From Xenopus tropicalis (lineage: Eukaryota > Chordata > Amphibia > Anura > Pipidae), in NCBI RefSeq assembly GCF_000004195.4, contig NC_030678.2:36871701-36935700 (forward strand): 64,000 nucleotides of DNA. Direction: 5' to 3'. Shown here one piece after another: positions 10,939-21,434 of the stretch (positions within the stretch are counted from its first letter, which is position 1; each line of letters starts with the position of its first letter). The notes under the pieces were generated by a model. That model was not told where the DNA came from, did no database searches, and was given only the letters and a program-made list of their open reading frames with translations. The position numbers and the translations under genes are program-made.

Positions 10939-12589
10939 ATGGTATGTATTTCAGCACTGGAATGTCTGTATTATTTTGTATTGTGAATATAATACAATAC
11001 AAAAGATTTGTAATATATTCATTAATCTGGGGAAAAAAAATCCTTCACCTGACAAAATAGATAACATTTGAATTGCTGCACTTTTAGCATACAGCCCACT
11101 GCGGAGAGCTTTCACGGTGCAACATGACAAGGCCTGAAATATATACTCACACCTTGTATCTCCAGCCTTCTGGAGGTTTTCTTTTTTATTATGTAAAATA
11201 TTGTGATCTAGTAAATGGTAGCAGCTATTCTATATTGGATAAAATGCTTGTTTACTTATTTCACAATATTTTTGCTTATTATTCATGGTCATATCTCTTT
11301 TGCTGTTTGTGGTTTAAGCTCCTTTATTTTCTTATTGGTTCTTGTCAATATTTTTCAAGTGTCATGATTAAATTATACATTATGTTTCAGCAATTCTTAA
11401 ACCACATATCAAATTTTAACCTTTTAAATTGTCTATATACTGAGTGATTAGGAGGTGAAAAGTGTTAGAGCAACTTGATTGTATATCTACCAGTTCTGTA
11501 CAGTTCTAGCCAAGCACCATAGCTGTAAGGGACATAAAGCAGATGATGATACACTGAGGGGTACCTGAAGCAATAGTCTGGGCAGGCTGTGCTTGTACTC
11601 TGTGCAAGGTGCAGAGTGCTGTACTTTCAGGTGAAACACTATACAGGCATTAATTATAGGGCTTTTTTGTTCCTTGTGGCCCCTGTCAATACCAATTTTT
11701 GTAGAACTGGTAGAATGGGAGCACTCACGCACTTTCAACTGCATATACTTTCCGGTGGTGGTGCTGCCCAATACAGACATATCACATGTAATGTATGCAA
11801 AAGATGAGTAAAGATGGAGCCCAGTCACTCACCAATTACTGCCTAGGCTTTTATGTTTCATTGTGTGTAAAAAATAAACAATGGAATGCTTTTAATACAA
11901 ACTTAGTACTTTCAACATTATTGAGGTGGTTTTTCCAGATTTGTGTCAGCCGCTTTTTCCAAGATGTTTGCATTGACTCTTTTATTCCATGATCAAGAGA
12001 GTATTTAAACCAGCACCTTCCTTCCCCCATGGATGGATCATTGAGCCATTCTGTGTTCCAGCTCCCGTGGTTCCTGGGTTCCTTGGTTCCATTTCCACTT
12101 GCTTTTGCACTGGGTGTCATTCTTCTCCTTTATAAAACCACCCCAGACAAGGCATTTGTATACCCTTCTTGGAGATTTTTGGTTTTAAAGATTTGATCTC
12201 TTTTCTACTGATCACTTGTATAATTATATATTGGATTACAAAGGGGGTATTGTTAAGAGAAAATACTACACTATATATATTTTTTTTCTATCCCTTAGCC
12301 AATAGCGCTAAAGTTTTTCTTGTTTGTTTTGAACTAAAAGGATTTGTCCATTAACTTTGGAAGGGATCGGTTTTGAACTTTTCACACAGACTTTTTCTTA
12401 CTATGTTGGGTATGGCTGGTGTGAGCCACAGGATTTTAATAGACACTTAAAGATTATTAAACATGCATTGATCTTTAATGAGGTGAGATGGGGAAAATAG
12501 GAACTTACTGTGTGATGATACTTAGGAATGAGTAGACACACATGTAAATGCAATACCTGTGAAAACTCATTACTAGCTGAATCTACCTT
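10939..12589. other. Non-coding spacer
   Basis: About 1.65 kb. Some open frames of about 100 codons occur on both strands, but they show no protein-family motif, splice context or codon bias. I see nothing that can be named. Confidence 0.4.
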
Positions 12590-12929
12590 AGGCTGATGCC
12601 ACACGAGGCGTAGGGCTGATATTTTCGGCAAGCGGAAAAACGCTTGGCAAAAATTCAGCCCTACGCCTGCTACTTGTGCCTGCACCCGAATGAATGGGAT
12701 ACGCTCGGGTGCAGGCACATGTAGCCGATATACGCATGAAAACGTGAGAGAATGCAAAGTCTTGCGTTTTCATGTGTATTTCGGCTACATGTGCCTGCAC
12801 CCGAGCGTATTCCATTCATTCGGGTGCAGGCACAGGTAGGGGGACTTTTAAGTGTACAGAGCGAATTCTCGGCAAGCGTTTTTCAGTTTGCCGAAAATAT
12901 GCGCCATACGATTCGTGTGGCATTAGCCT
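12590..12929. mobile_element. Palindromic MITE (AGGCTRATGCCACA family), copy 1
   Basis: Termini AGGCTGATGCCACACGAGG and TCGTGTGGCATTAGCCT are inverted repeats. The interior is a set of nested hairpins: TGTGCCTGCACCCGA and its complement TCGGGTGCAGGCACA occur twice each, framing GAATGAATGG. Because the element is its own approximate reverse complement, both strands show similar spurious open frames. A second copy lies at 15854-16150. No clear target duplication. Confidence 0.85.
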
Positions 12930-13004
12930 AAACCTGCAGGTTAATTAATCCACATGTATGGCCACAGGTATGGCCAATTGTTTAGAAAGGAGAGGAACAA
13001 AAGT

Positions 13005-13160
13005 TAACTCTATCTGTATCCAGGATTATACCCCTGGATATAAGCCTGAAATACCTGCAGTTGTGGTTTTAAGGACCTCTTCTGTCTGATGCACATTTTT
13101 GACCTATTATGTGGGCTAAAACCAACAATGGGACAATATACTCATCAGATGCTGTAGGGT
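13005..13160 (+). repeat. Repeat shared with 17525-17700
   Basis: TATTATGTGGGCTAAAACCA, then CAATGGGACAATATACTCA, recur with few changes at 17625-17690, with similar upstream sequence (CTGTCTGA, TACCTGCA). The two copies are in the same orientation 4.5 kb apart. This is either a dispersed repeat or an old local duplication. Confidence 0.7.
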
Positions 13161-13284
13161 GTGTTAAAATGATGTATTTTTTACAAGGTCATGAAGTATA
13201 GACACCAAAATATGTCAGACTATACATTTTCATGTTGCTAGCAATGGGGAGGGTTGGATTCTATACTTGGGCTTGTTTAGCAGC

Positions 13285-13923
13285 TGTCACAATCTCCCTG
13301 TGGAGACGCTGTGGAGTACCAGGAAGGTGGGAGCCTGAAGACTGGGTAACCCGGAGTGTAACCATAAGTCACAGAACTGGTGCCAGAGGCCATGTTGAAA
13401 GTGTAGAACTTTAATAAACTTAGTGATGTAACCGAACACACAAAGAATATACAAACTGAATGTAGAACAGCAGGCAGAGGCAGAATCCAAAAACAGGCCA
13501 AAGGTCAGGGCAAGCGGCAGTCAGACGAAGTAAAGGACAGGCCAAGGTCAAAATCGGGAAATCAAGGTAGAACTAGGAAGGGCTCAGGAACAAGGCAGAA
13601 GGCAGGATCAGGACACAGAACTGGAGCTTGGAACCAGCGAGAAACAAGGACACAGACACAGGAACAGGGAACACGAAGGCAGGGTCACGAGAGACAATTA
13701 ATGACCAAGCAAGGGGCAATGGTCAGGGAAAAGCTTATAAAGGGAGAAGATTAGGAGATGGGAAACACATGAGGTTAATGAGGTGGGCGGAGGAAAGGGA
13801 GCAGACAGAAAGTAGGAGACAAGAGAAGAAACAGACAGACCGAAATGCCTCCAGTGGCTACAGAGGCAAATGCATGCCGCCAGGAACACCCCAAGTGCTG
13901 TTCGAATCCCGCTGATCCTGACA
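13285..13923 (-). mobile_element. Solo LTR of an LTR retrotransposon
   Basis: The segment starts TGTCACAATCTCCC and ends GCTGATCCTGACA, the TG..CA ends of an LTR, and is flanked by a perfect 5-bp direct repeat GCAGC at 13280-13284 and 13924-13928. The minus orientation is favoured: read that way, a TATA-like TTTATAAG near 13735 precedes an ATTAAA signal near 13412 by about 320 nt. The 639-bp length fits a Gypsy- or ERV-type LTR. No internal region remains, so it probably arose by LTR-LTR recombination. The plus-strand open frame here is not a gene. Confidence 0.75.
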
Positions 13924-14094
13924 GCAGCACAGGCTCCACTTCTACGCACCCTGGTTAGTACTGTACTTTCTGTATACACAGGATTCTGCAAGTTGTGGAC
14001 TGTGTGATGCGATTTTTGTACAGCAATCTTTAGTTTAGTTCTATTTTGAATGTTGACCTTAAAATGTGAGTGGTATTTTTATGTTCTCTCCCTA

Positions 14095-14246
14095 TCTGTG
14101 TGGGTTTCCCAAAAAAAAAAAAAAAATACTGGCAGGTTAATTGGCTCCTAGTGTGTGTGAATGTAATAAGGACCTTAGATTGTAAGCTTCCCCGGGGCAG
14201 GGGCTGATGGGAATGATAAACAATTTCTGTAAACACCTGCATAAAT
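14095..14246 (+). mobile_element. LINE/SINE-like 3' tail (..TTAGATTGTAAGCT..)
   Basis: TACTGGCAGGTTAATTGGCT, GGACCTTAGATTGTAAGCTT and GGGGCAGGGGCTGAT match the copies at 23278-23540 (plus) and 46515-46735 (minus). The tail ends in AATAATAA-type repeats, as in L2-like elements. The exact clade was not determined. Confidence 0.65.
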
Positions 14247-15050
14247 AATAACAGCTAATGATAATATAGGGTTCAATGAATTTGGCAAAGTAACTCACAT
14301 CCATTCCATTTATTCAGTAGCATACTATGCTACTATGCTGTTATCCCATTTGTATTCATTAGGTGCATTGCTTGCAGCTGAATCAGTTTTGTCATTTATT
14401 TTATTTATTTACCTAATCAGCTTTGCCTCACAATCATTTATTTTTAAATCCACCATTGACCATGACATCTGCATATTAATTAGGTGGAGGTTGATAATGC
14501 AAATGTATAATATAGTGTATTTTCTACTTATTACATATATTAATGGCTCCTTTTTCAGGTGCATGATTTATTCTTGTGTATTGCTTCTCTTCGCATCAAT
14601 CATTCCTCTATACAATTTCACAATGTATGCATATTTGACGTAGTGTAATTCAGCTATAATTAAGTTGATTAAAAAAGATATACCTAATGCTGTAGTATGT
14701 ATTTGTTCCAATGTTATTCCCCTGAAATGCTTTAAAGCTGCAGTGTGTCCAGGGTGGTCCCAATGTATGGCCCTCCTTGCTGTTGCCTTCCGGGGCATTG
14801 GCCTACCATCAGGCTACCAGGTGGTAACTCGGGTGACCTGGGAGCCCACATTATATTTTGCCATAGCACAAGGGAAAAGGATTACCATCTACTGGTAAAT
14901 TGCAGCTGGTCTATTTTAGCTAAAATGTAAAGGCAGTGAGTATATTGAGAATAGGTGCTATTTTCTAGCTATAATTTTGAATCAAGTCGGATTGGAGTTT
15001 CATCAGACTCATAAGGGCATTTAGTAGAAAGGATTAAATCCTAAATCACG
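14247..15050. other. Non-coding spacer
   Basis: AT-rich sequence with no supported feature. The open frames near 14335-14900 lack recognisable motifs. Confidence 0.35.
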
Positions 15051-15248
15051 CTGTGCTCTAGACAGGTAGAAACAACACGTACCAATTAAACCATTAAGGT
15101 TCAGGTGTAAAAACCCCAAACCTGTCACTAGTGTGGCACAGTGGAAATTCAGTCAGAATTAACGTAAATAAAACTGCTCACCGATGTAGTAGGTTGGTCC
15201 GGGTGCTCGGGGCCCCAAACCCGTAGCAAAAGGGAGGATACCAAATCA

Positions 15249-15443
15249 ACGAAAATGAACACCAAGCGCTCCGGACTCGAAGGGTCTTTAAAAGCAGGTC
15301 CTTTATTGATTCATTTAAAAAACTAAACGCCTACTCATAGGCTCAGCCCGAAACGCGTCAGGCGTTTAGCTTTTTAAATGAATCAATAAAGGACCTGCTT
15401 TAAAGACCCTTCAAGTCCGGAGCGCTTGGTGTTCATTTTCGTT
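15249..15443. repeat. 84-bp-arm hairpin with hammerhead-like loop; PLE-derived
   Basis: The arms 15249-15332 and 15360-15443 are near-perfect inverted repeats (for example GGTCCTTTATTGATTCATTT facing AAATGAATCAATAAAGGACC). The loop holds CTCATA, then GGC-TCA-GCC, then C-GAAACGCGTC, followed by AGGCGTTTAG pairing with CTAAACGCCT. This is the layout of a type I hammerhead: stem I, CUGANGA box, stem II, GAAAC, GUC. The CUGANGA box is damaged. GAAACGCGTC is also in the PLE at 31665-31674, so I infer a PLE-derived snap-back fragment. Confidence 0.65.
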
Positions 15444-15853
15444 CATAAGGGCATTTACCAACTTTACCAACAGAAGTTTATGCTCAGACTTTAGCTGCAG
15501 TTAGATACAGTATGTTCCCCTCCACTGCAAGTGTTAATTGTTTTCAGGCTCCCCAGTGGCTCAGTACTCACAGTGGCAGACATCAGGCTGAATGCATGTG
15601 TTTGGCTTGTATGTCTGTTGCTGTAGTTACAAACTCACAGGGCAGAACAAAATCAATTAACATTTATGTTGGTGTGCAGTCAAATACATGCAAATCTACC
15701 TCATAAACACAAGTAAAAACCTTGTTAGTATGCACCCCCAAGCTAGCCATACATGTAACGATTTTCCCTTACTGAACCAATATCAGATCGCACGTCTTTT
15801 ATCCAACATCGGTCAGAAAATCAATCAGGCAGGTTTGAACATTTTTGTTGTTA

Positions 15854-16150
15854 AGGCTAATGCCACAGGAGGCATAGGGCGGATATTTTCGGCAAGTGTA
15901 AAAGCGCTTGCTGAAAATTCCGCCCTGCCTCCTACATGTGCCTGCACCCGAATGAATGGAATACACTCGGGTGCAGGCACATGTAGCCGACAAACGCCTG
16001 AAAACGCGAACTAATGCAAAGTCTTGCGTTTTCATGCGGATATCGGCTACATGTGCCTGCACCCGAGCGTATCTCATTTATTTAGGTGCAGGCACATGTA
16101 GGGTGGAATTTTCAGCAAGCGCTTTTCTACACCTCATGTGGCATTAGCCT
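15854..16150. mobile_element. Palindromic MITE (AGGCTRATGCCACA family), copy 2
   Basis: Termini AGGCTAATGCCACAGGAGGC and CTCATGTGGCATTAGCCT, with the same internal paired TGTGCCTGCACCCGA blocks as the copy at 12590-12929. It is 297 bp long, shorter and diverged in the outer arms. Non-coding. Confidence 0.85.
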
Positions 16151-16300
16151 AACAATGAAATTTGTCAATGGATCAATTGTTTGAAGTAGCAAACAGGCAG
16201 GTACCCACAGTTTTTCCTAGACGATATCGCTTTAAATGGTCAGTTTCGTTGATGGACAAATCCTACTGTTAAACAATCGTTTCAAGATAAGCTTGGTTGT

Positions 16301-16844
16301 ATAGTTACATAGTAACATAGGGTTGAAAAAAGACCAGAATCCATCAAGTTCAACCCATCCAAGTAAACCCAGCACACACAACCCACACCTACCAATCTAT
16401 CCACTCACATACATAAACTATATATACAACCACTAATACTAACTGTAGATATTAGTATCACAATAGCCTTGGATATTCTGATTGTTCAAGAACTCATCCA
16501 GGCCCCTCTTATAGGCATTAACAGAGTCTGCCATTACCACATCACTAGGAAGGGCATTCCCCAACCTCACTGCCCTCACCATGAAAAACCACCTACGCTG
16601 CTTCAAATGGAAGCTCCGTTCCTCTAATCTATAGGGGTGACCTCTGGTGCGTTGATCGTTTTATGGGAGAAAAGAACATCCCCCAACTGCCTATAATCCC
16701 CTCTAATGTACTTGTACTCATGTAATCATGTCCCCTCGCAAGCGCCTCTTTTCCAGAGAAAACAATCCCAACCTCGACAGTCTCACCTCATAGTTTAAAT
16801 CTTCCATCCCCTTTACCAGTTTAGTTGCACGTCTCTGCACTCTT
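16301..16844 (-). mobile_element. CR1-type LINE fragment (3' 544 bp)
   Basis: Reverse complement of the RT C-terminal region and tail seen at 44770-45686: GCAACTAAACTGGTAAAGGG near the upper end, then CGCTTGCGAGGGGACATGAT, then the 3' tail ending at TGTTACTATGTAAC. The reading frame is broken. Its TTAA at 16518-16521 is an uninterrupted version of the MITE insertion site at 45069-45072. Confidence 0.88.
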
Positions 16845-16904
16845 GGTATGACAACAAAAAGATCTTTTAAAAATCCACTTGTATGGCAGCATTAAGCTAC
16901 GATT

Positions 16905-17203
16905 TTTAAAAAGCGAGTTCCAGCGACAAGTTCCAAGTCAGCGCGTCATATTCCCCGGCATTTCCAATGGGGAAATTTGCAAACAATCACAGCTACTTCC
17001 TGCCCAGTGGGTTTTCCTTTCAGTGATTCTAATAGTTTTGAATGACAATGCTTTCTTTGTAACATTGCTCCAAAAATGGTCTCATAGCGTTTTGGAGTGA
17101 TTGCATTTCGAAGTAGTACTGTTGGTTTAAGGTACTGGAGATTCATATTGTTCTTTATTTAGAGACAAAACAAACGACTTGTCACTGGAACTCACTTTTT
17201 TAA
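16905..17203. mobile_element. MITE with ~25-bp inverted repeats (AGTTCCAGYGACAAGT)
   Basis: TAAAAAGCGAGTTCCAGCGA then CAAGT at the left pairs with ACTTGTCACTGGAACTCACT then TTTTTA at the right. The interior is non-coding. No sure target duplication. Only one copy was noticed in the window. Confidence 0.7.
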
Positions 17204-17253
17204 AATCATAGCAACTAATATCTTTGTGGGACATTAACCTTAAGACTGTAGAG

Positions 17254-17518
17254 TAGCGATGAGCGAATTTCTTTGCCAGGCATGGATTTGCAACAAATTT
17301 CTGCATTTCGCCATTGCCGAATTGTTTTGCGAAACTTCCGTGAAAACTCGCAGCAGAAAAATTAGTCGCACAGAATTTTTTTTTCGCGTGTCAGATTGGG
17401 CACGGTCGTGTAAAAGTGGACATGGTCGCGGCAAAATGAGTGCGCCCGTGGCAAAATGGGCGCGGTTGTGACAAAAAATTGCCAATGGCGAAATGTGGAA
17501 AAAATTTGCTCCTCACTA
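17254..17518 (+). mobile_element. hAT-like MITE, TAGTGATGRGCGAA family
   Basis: Starts TAGCGATGAGCGAATTTC and ends GCTCCTCACTA, with the core CAGGCATGGATTTGCAAC. The middle holds repeated GGGCRCGGTCGTG-like blocks. The 8-bp duplication is not recognisable, so this copy is older. Open frames here are spurious. Confidence 0.78.
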
Positions 17519-17524
17519 GTGGTA

Positions 17525-17700
17525 GCCCTATCTGTATTATTATTATTATAGAATTATGCCCCTAGACATAAGTTGAACTTACCTGCAAGTGTGGTTTAAA
17601 GATCTCTCCTGTCTGACATACAATTTTACAATATTATGTGGGCTAAAACCAGCAATGGGACAAAATACTCACCAGATGTAACCAAATATTTGTTTTATTT
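17525..17700 (+). repeat. Repeat shared with 13005-13160
   Basis: Second copy of the segment described at 13005; it contains TATTATGTGGGCTAAAACCA and CAATGGGACAAAATACTCAC, preceded here by a short ATT microsatellite. Confidence 0.7.
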
Positions 17701-18196
17701 CATTTCATGAGTAGCCATGGACACACGTTAGCTGGATTTCTGGTTCAAGGCCTTCATATAGGATATGCATATTATATATATGAACTTAACTGACTCTACA
17801 GGAGACTTTGCTCACACCTGTTCATAGACCAACAATAGCAGTGTAAGTATATGCTTCCACCCCCTGAATGAATAGTAAAATGGAACATTAGTACTAAACA
17901 AATTTTTTTAATAGTGGTGTTGAATAGGTGTGATCAGTAATAATTTACAGGTTCTGACTTACTGCGAGTTGTAGTAAACCATTTAATTATGAGTTAATTT
18001 ATCTAAGGTGAAAGAAACAGATTAGGGGTCATTTACGAGTGCTAGAGGAATTGTGGACATGCAAATTCCTGCAGTCAGTTCTGTGGAAAATCCCATTCAT
18101 TAACACTTTTACTGCCAAGCACGTATGCAATACATGTTTGTAGAAAAAGGCTTTAAATGCCAAGTACATATCACATACTTAGATAAATGGGAATCT

Positions 18197-18850
18197 TCAC
18201 CTTGGGGCCCCTAAATGTCACATACTTAGGTAAACCTATACACAATGAGCATCAAAGTGTTCAGTGGACCCCTGGCGTTCATATTTATGGTCTTTTATCT
18301 TGGTACCTAATCAAATGTGCAAGATAAGATGCTGCAAATTAGAAGCTGTGAAGTGATTTTGAGAAATGTCTTCAAAATCGCCAACTTTAGGAAAGCTTTG
18401 TGGTTTGGTACTTTGCAGTAGAAAGAGATATTTACCCATTTTGGACTCTGCAAAATGTGTATTTTCAAAAAATATATGGCTTTCTGGGGTGCATTACCCT
18501 CACATAAACTTATGTAAATGTGTTCATTTTGCAGTAACTGAAATGACAAAAAAGATAGGGATATAGGGATATAATTATTTTGGGGTCCCTACATGTCATA
18601 TACTTTGGTTAACCTATGCACATTGGCTATTAAACTGTCCAGTGGACACCTGGAATTCATATTTAGGGTGTATTATATTGGTAGCTAATGATATGTGGGA
18701 GATAAGATGCTGTAGACTAGAAGCTTTGAAATCATTTTTTAAAAATTTCACAAATTTTTATAAAAACTGATAAATTTAGGAAAGCATTGCAACTTGGTAA
18801 TTTGTAGTAGATAGATAGTTTTGCCTATTCTATTGATCGATTCTATTGAT
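18197..18850 (+). repeat. Imperfect tandem duplication, ~380-bp period
   Basis: CCTAAATGTCACATACTTAG near 18206 is echoed as CCTACATGTCATATACTTTG near 18586. GTTCAGTGGACCCCTGG, GATAAGATGCTGCA and TTTAGGAAAGCTTTG each recur about 380 bp later with changes. The two units have diverged clearly, so this is an old duplication or a piece of a degenerate satellite. Open frames on either strand are not conserved between units. Confidence 0.7.
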
Positions 18851-19035
18851 GCACCCAAAAAATAAATATTAGAGGTTCTGTTTTAACAAGCTACTTATCT
18901 GCTTCAAATGGACCAGTAAAGGTAAATACATGTTCCTTATCTAAAAAGGGAAGGTTTTCGAGAGGGCAGATAAGGCTAAAACTATGTCATCTTACCACTT
19001 TAGATTTTAGCTCCTACTGGAGATTTTGAAGTGAT

Positions 19036-19053
19036 TTTATTAAGCATTTTATT
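19036..19053 (-). promoter_or_regulatory. Candidate poly(A) signals for the arylsulfatase gene
   Basis: Two AATAAA hexamers on the minus strand (TTTATT at 19036-19041 and 19048-19053) lie about 440-450 bp beyond the stop codon at 19490. They are plausible 3' UTR end signals, but AATAAA is common in such AT-rich DNA. Confidence 0.4.
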
Positions 19054-19489
19054 ATAATCATATTCGAATTCCAATGTCATTTTCCTAACATTCTTTGTTG
19101 TGTTTTCTGTTTAGTACAGCGGAGGGAAAATGACATTTTTCTTTCAAACATTACATTACATTTATCCAATGCAGAGATATTTTTTGCTTCATGATGTGCC
19201 AAATTGAATCATTTCTCTGACAGAAGGACAATAACAAAATATAAGCGAATACGCTTGAGGGTAAACACATAAAAGTGGATTGGAATGCTCAAAAGCTGAT
19301 GTATGTTGTGGGACTTAGTATAGAAAGGACAAAAATATATGTGTTTAAGGTAGAGTCTTAGAAATCAAACTGTCATCTAAAATAAAGTGATTCAGAGGGA
19401 AAAGATGCATGGGATAATAATGACTGAACTCTGATTCTTGAGTAGGGGAGTGGAGTCAAGTATTTAAGAGCATGTGCATTATCTCTCAC

Positions 19490-19857
19490 TCATTCTATCC
19501 TCAAATCCTTATCAAGGTCACAGTAACAAAAATCAGTCCATGATGAGCAACACACTTGTAGCCAGGGTTTCCAAATAACATTGTTCCATGATAACTGATT
19601 ATCAACCGCTTGAAGAGTCTTCTTATGATTTTCTGTTGCTTGCTGAATGGTTTCAAGTATTTTCAAAAAATCGGGTTCAGTTTGTGGTGTGAGAGGACTT
19701 TTTTCTTCAGGGTCTTTAGACAGGTCATACAGCAATGGTGGGTCATGGACAGTGACAAAGCTTCCAAAGCAGAAACACACATGCGATGCAAAACAGCCAT
19801 TGGAATCCTTAGGCTGAAAGTTGGGAGTGAAATAGAACACCTTCCAGACTGATGAGC
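19490..19857 (-). CDS. sts: Terminal coding exon, steroid-sulfatase-like arylsulfatase
   Basis: The exon encodes about 121 residues of the C-terminal domain of the STS/ARSD/ARSL group of type I sulfatases, ER/Golgi enzymes that hydrolyse sulfate esters (3-beta-hydroxysteroid sulfates for STS). Visible family signatures are FYFTPNFQP, SNGCFASHVCFCFGS, HDPPLLYDLSKDP, PLTPQTEP, then SWNN followed by IWKPWLQVCC, and a Cys-containing tail ending in TGA. The minus-strand splice acceptor is TTTTCTCTTTCAG just above 19857, giving a phase-1 intron. The catalytic formylglycine and metal sites would be in upstream exons, not found here. SNGCF..HVCFCFGS and SWNN favour STS over ARSL, but paralogue assignment is by memory of the family. 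The frame is intact, so the gene looks functional. Confidence 0.88.
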
Positions 19858-20649
19858 CTGAAAGAGAAAATGATTGGTCAGGTTAATGTGTAAATATAAA
19901 TCCCTTGGAAACAGAAGAATGAAGTATGAAGTAACCCACTTAGCAAATGGGCATAAAGCCGTAACAATTTTTAAAGTGGGAAAGACTTATGGGTCCCATA
20001 GTACACTTTTCTGTGTTTGTTCTATATAATGGAAAGTGAAGGACAAAAAACAGTGTATCTGTCTTACTTACGTTAGCTATACTCTTATTTAAATACTATA
20101 GTGGTCATTGACTTATGCCCCTGTTTTTAGGTCTAGTGCCACTCTAGGCACTCGTGCACCCCTCAGGTTGTGGAAGTGACCATGTGCACACTGTGTATGA
20201 TGTCACTTTCTCTAAGCGTGACATCAATTCCCACCTGAACTTACCCTTTCTTTTTGATCATGTAGGCACCTGTGGGCCACCACCCCCTGAAGCTGCTGCC
20301 CTAGGCACAGGTGCCTATATATAAATACACCCCTGGCAAGAGCACTAATTGGCACAAAATCATGGCTTTCTGCTAAGTCTCAAAGCAAATGCTTATCTGA
20401 GTTCTGCACCTTGCGCCAGCTAAAAAATCTATCTTACTGTATTCAGTGCCTGCCATAGGAAATAGCAACAGGTTCTGTAGCGCAAAGGGACTGCCAGCAT
20501 TGTCTAACCTGCATGTCTGAACAAGTCACAAATTATTGGACAGGTAGCGGGCAGGAGGGGGGGACACCTATGTGTGTCCCTTCAAAAACATAGGGGTTTG
20601 CATCCATATTTTTGCATCTTACCTCCACCATGCACTGATTAATTAGCAA
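19858..20649 (-). other. Presumed last intron of the arylsulfatase gene
   Basis: Non-coding sequence upstream of the terminal exon on the minus strand. I looked for the preceding sulfatase exon (C-terminal part of the catalytic domain) and found no match here or above, so the intron is probably long and its donor may lie outside the window or be unrecognised. Confidence 0.5.
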
Positions 20650-20894
20650 TAGTGATGAGCGAATATTTTCGCCAGACATGGATTCGCAGCAAATTTCGAC
20701 ATTTCGCCATTGGCGAATTGTTTTGCGAAACTTCTGTGAAAATTCGCCACACGCAAATTTTTTTATAGTTGCGGGAGACAAAAAATAGTCCCGGGCATAA
20801 AAAAAAAAACCTTTGACAAATGCGTTTCGCGAATTTTCTTGCCGTTTCAAGAATTTTATGGTGAAGCCAAACGGCACAGATTTGCTCATCACTA
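20650..20894 (+). mobile_element. hAT-like MITE, TAGTGATGRGCGAA family
   Basis: Starts TAGTGATGAGCGAATATTTT and ends TTTGCTCATCACTA. Flanks ATTAGCAA (20642-20649) and ATAAGCAA (20895-20902) agree at 7 of 8 bases, a lightly decayed hAT duplication. Non-coding. Confidence 0.82.
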
Positions 20895-20978
20895 ATAAGC
20901 AATTAAAAAATATGCAAATGTAGGTGTTTCCTTTTGCTGAGAATAGTTATTCAGGAATACAGTAAAATACATACTGAA

Positions 20979-21426
20979 TAGAGATGTAGCGAACTGTTCG
21001 CCGGCGTACTAATTCGCGCGAACATCGGGTGTTCGCAAGTTCGCAAATTTTTTGCGATGTTCGCAATTTGGGTTCGCCTTAGGTGTTTTTCCGTGTAAGC
21101 AAATCCCGTTTCCATGGTGCTAATAGTGCGAAATAGCAAAAAACCCTGCGTATTTCCGCTAGGTCTGCCAGCTGCCTTTGCGTATACATAGGAATAGCTT
21201 GCGTTTTTACGCAACGCTGTGTCAACAAAGTATTTTTCAGAGAAATTTTTGCCCTTGATCCCCCTCCTGCATGCCCCTGTCCAGGTCGTGGCACCCTTTA
21301 AACAACTTTAAAATCAGTTTTCTGGCCAGAAATGGCTTTTCTAGGTTTTAAAGTTCGCCTTCCCATTGAAGTCTATGGGGTTCGCAAAGTTCTTTTTTTT
21401 TTTTTTTGAGGTTCGCTACATCCCTA
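20979..21426 (+). mobile_element. hAT-like MITE, TAGAGATGTAGCGAAC family
   Basis: Termini TAGAGATGTAGCGAACTG and GGTTCGCTACATCCCTA are inverted repeats, flanked by a perfect 8-bp repeat ATACTGAA (20971-20978 and 21427-21434). The interior is rich in TTCGC/GCGAA. It is related in style to, but distinct from, the TAGTGATG family. No ORF. Confidence 0.85.
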
Positions 21427-21434
21427 ATACTGAA

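Noticed and set aside
12401..16147. Similar peptides (ARVQAHVA.. and SATCACTRA..) on both strands at two loci
   Set aside because: They come from the palindromic MITE pair, which reads alike on both strands.
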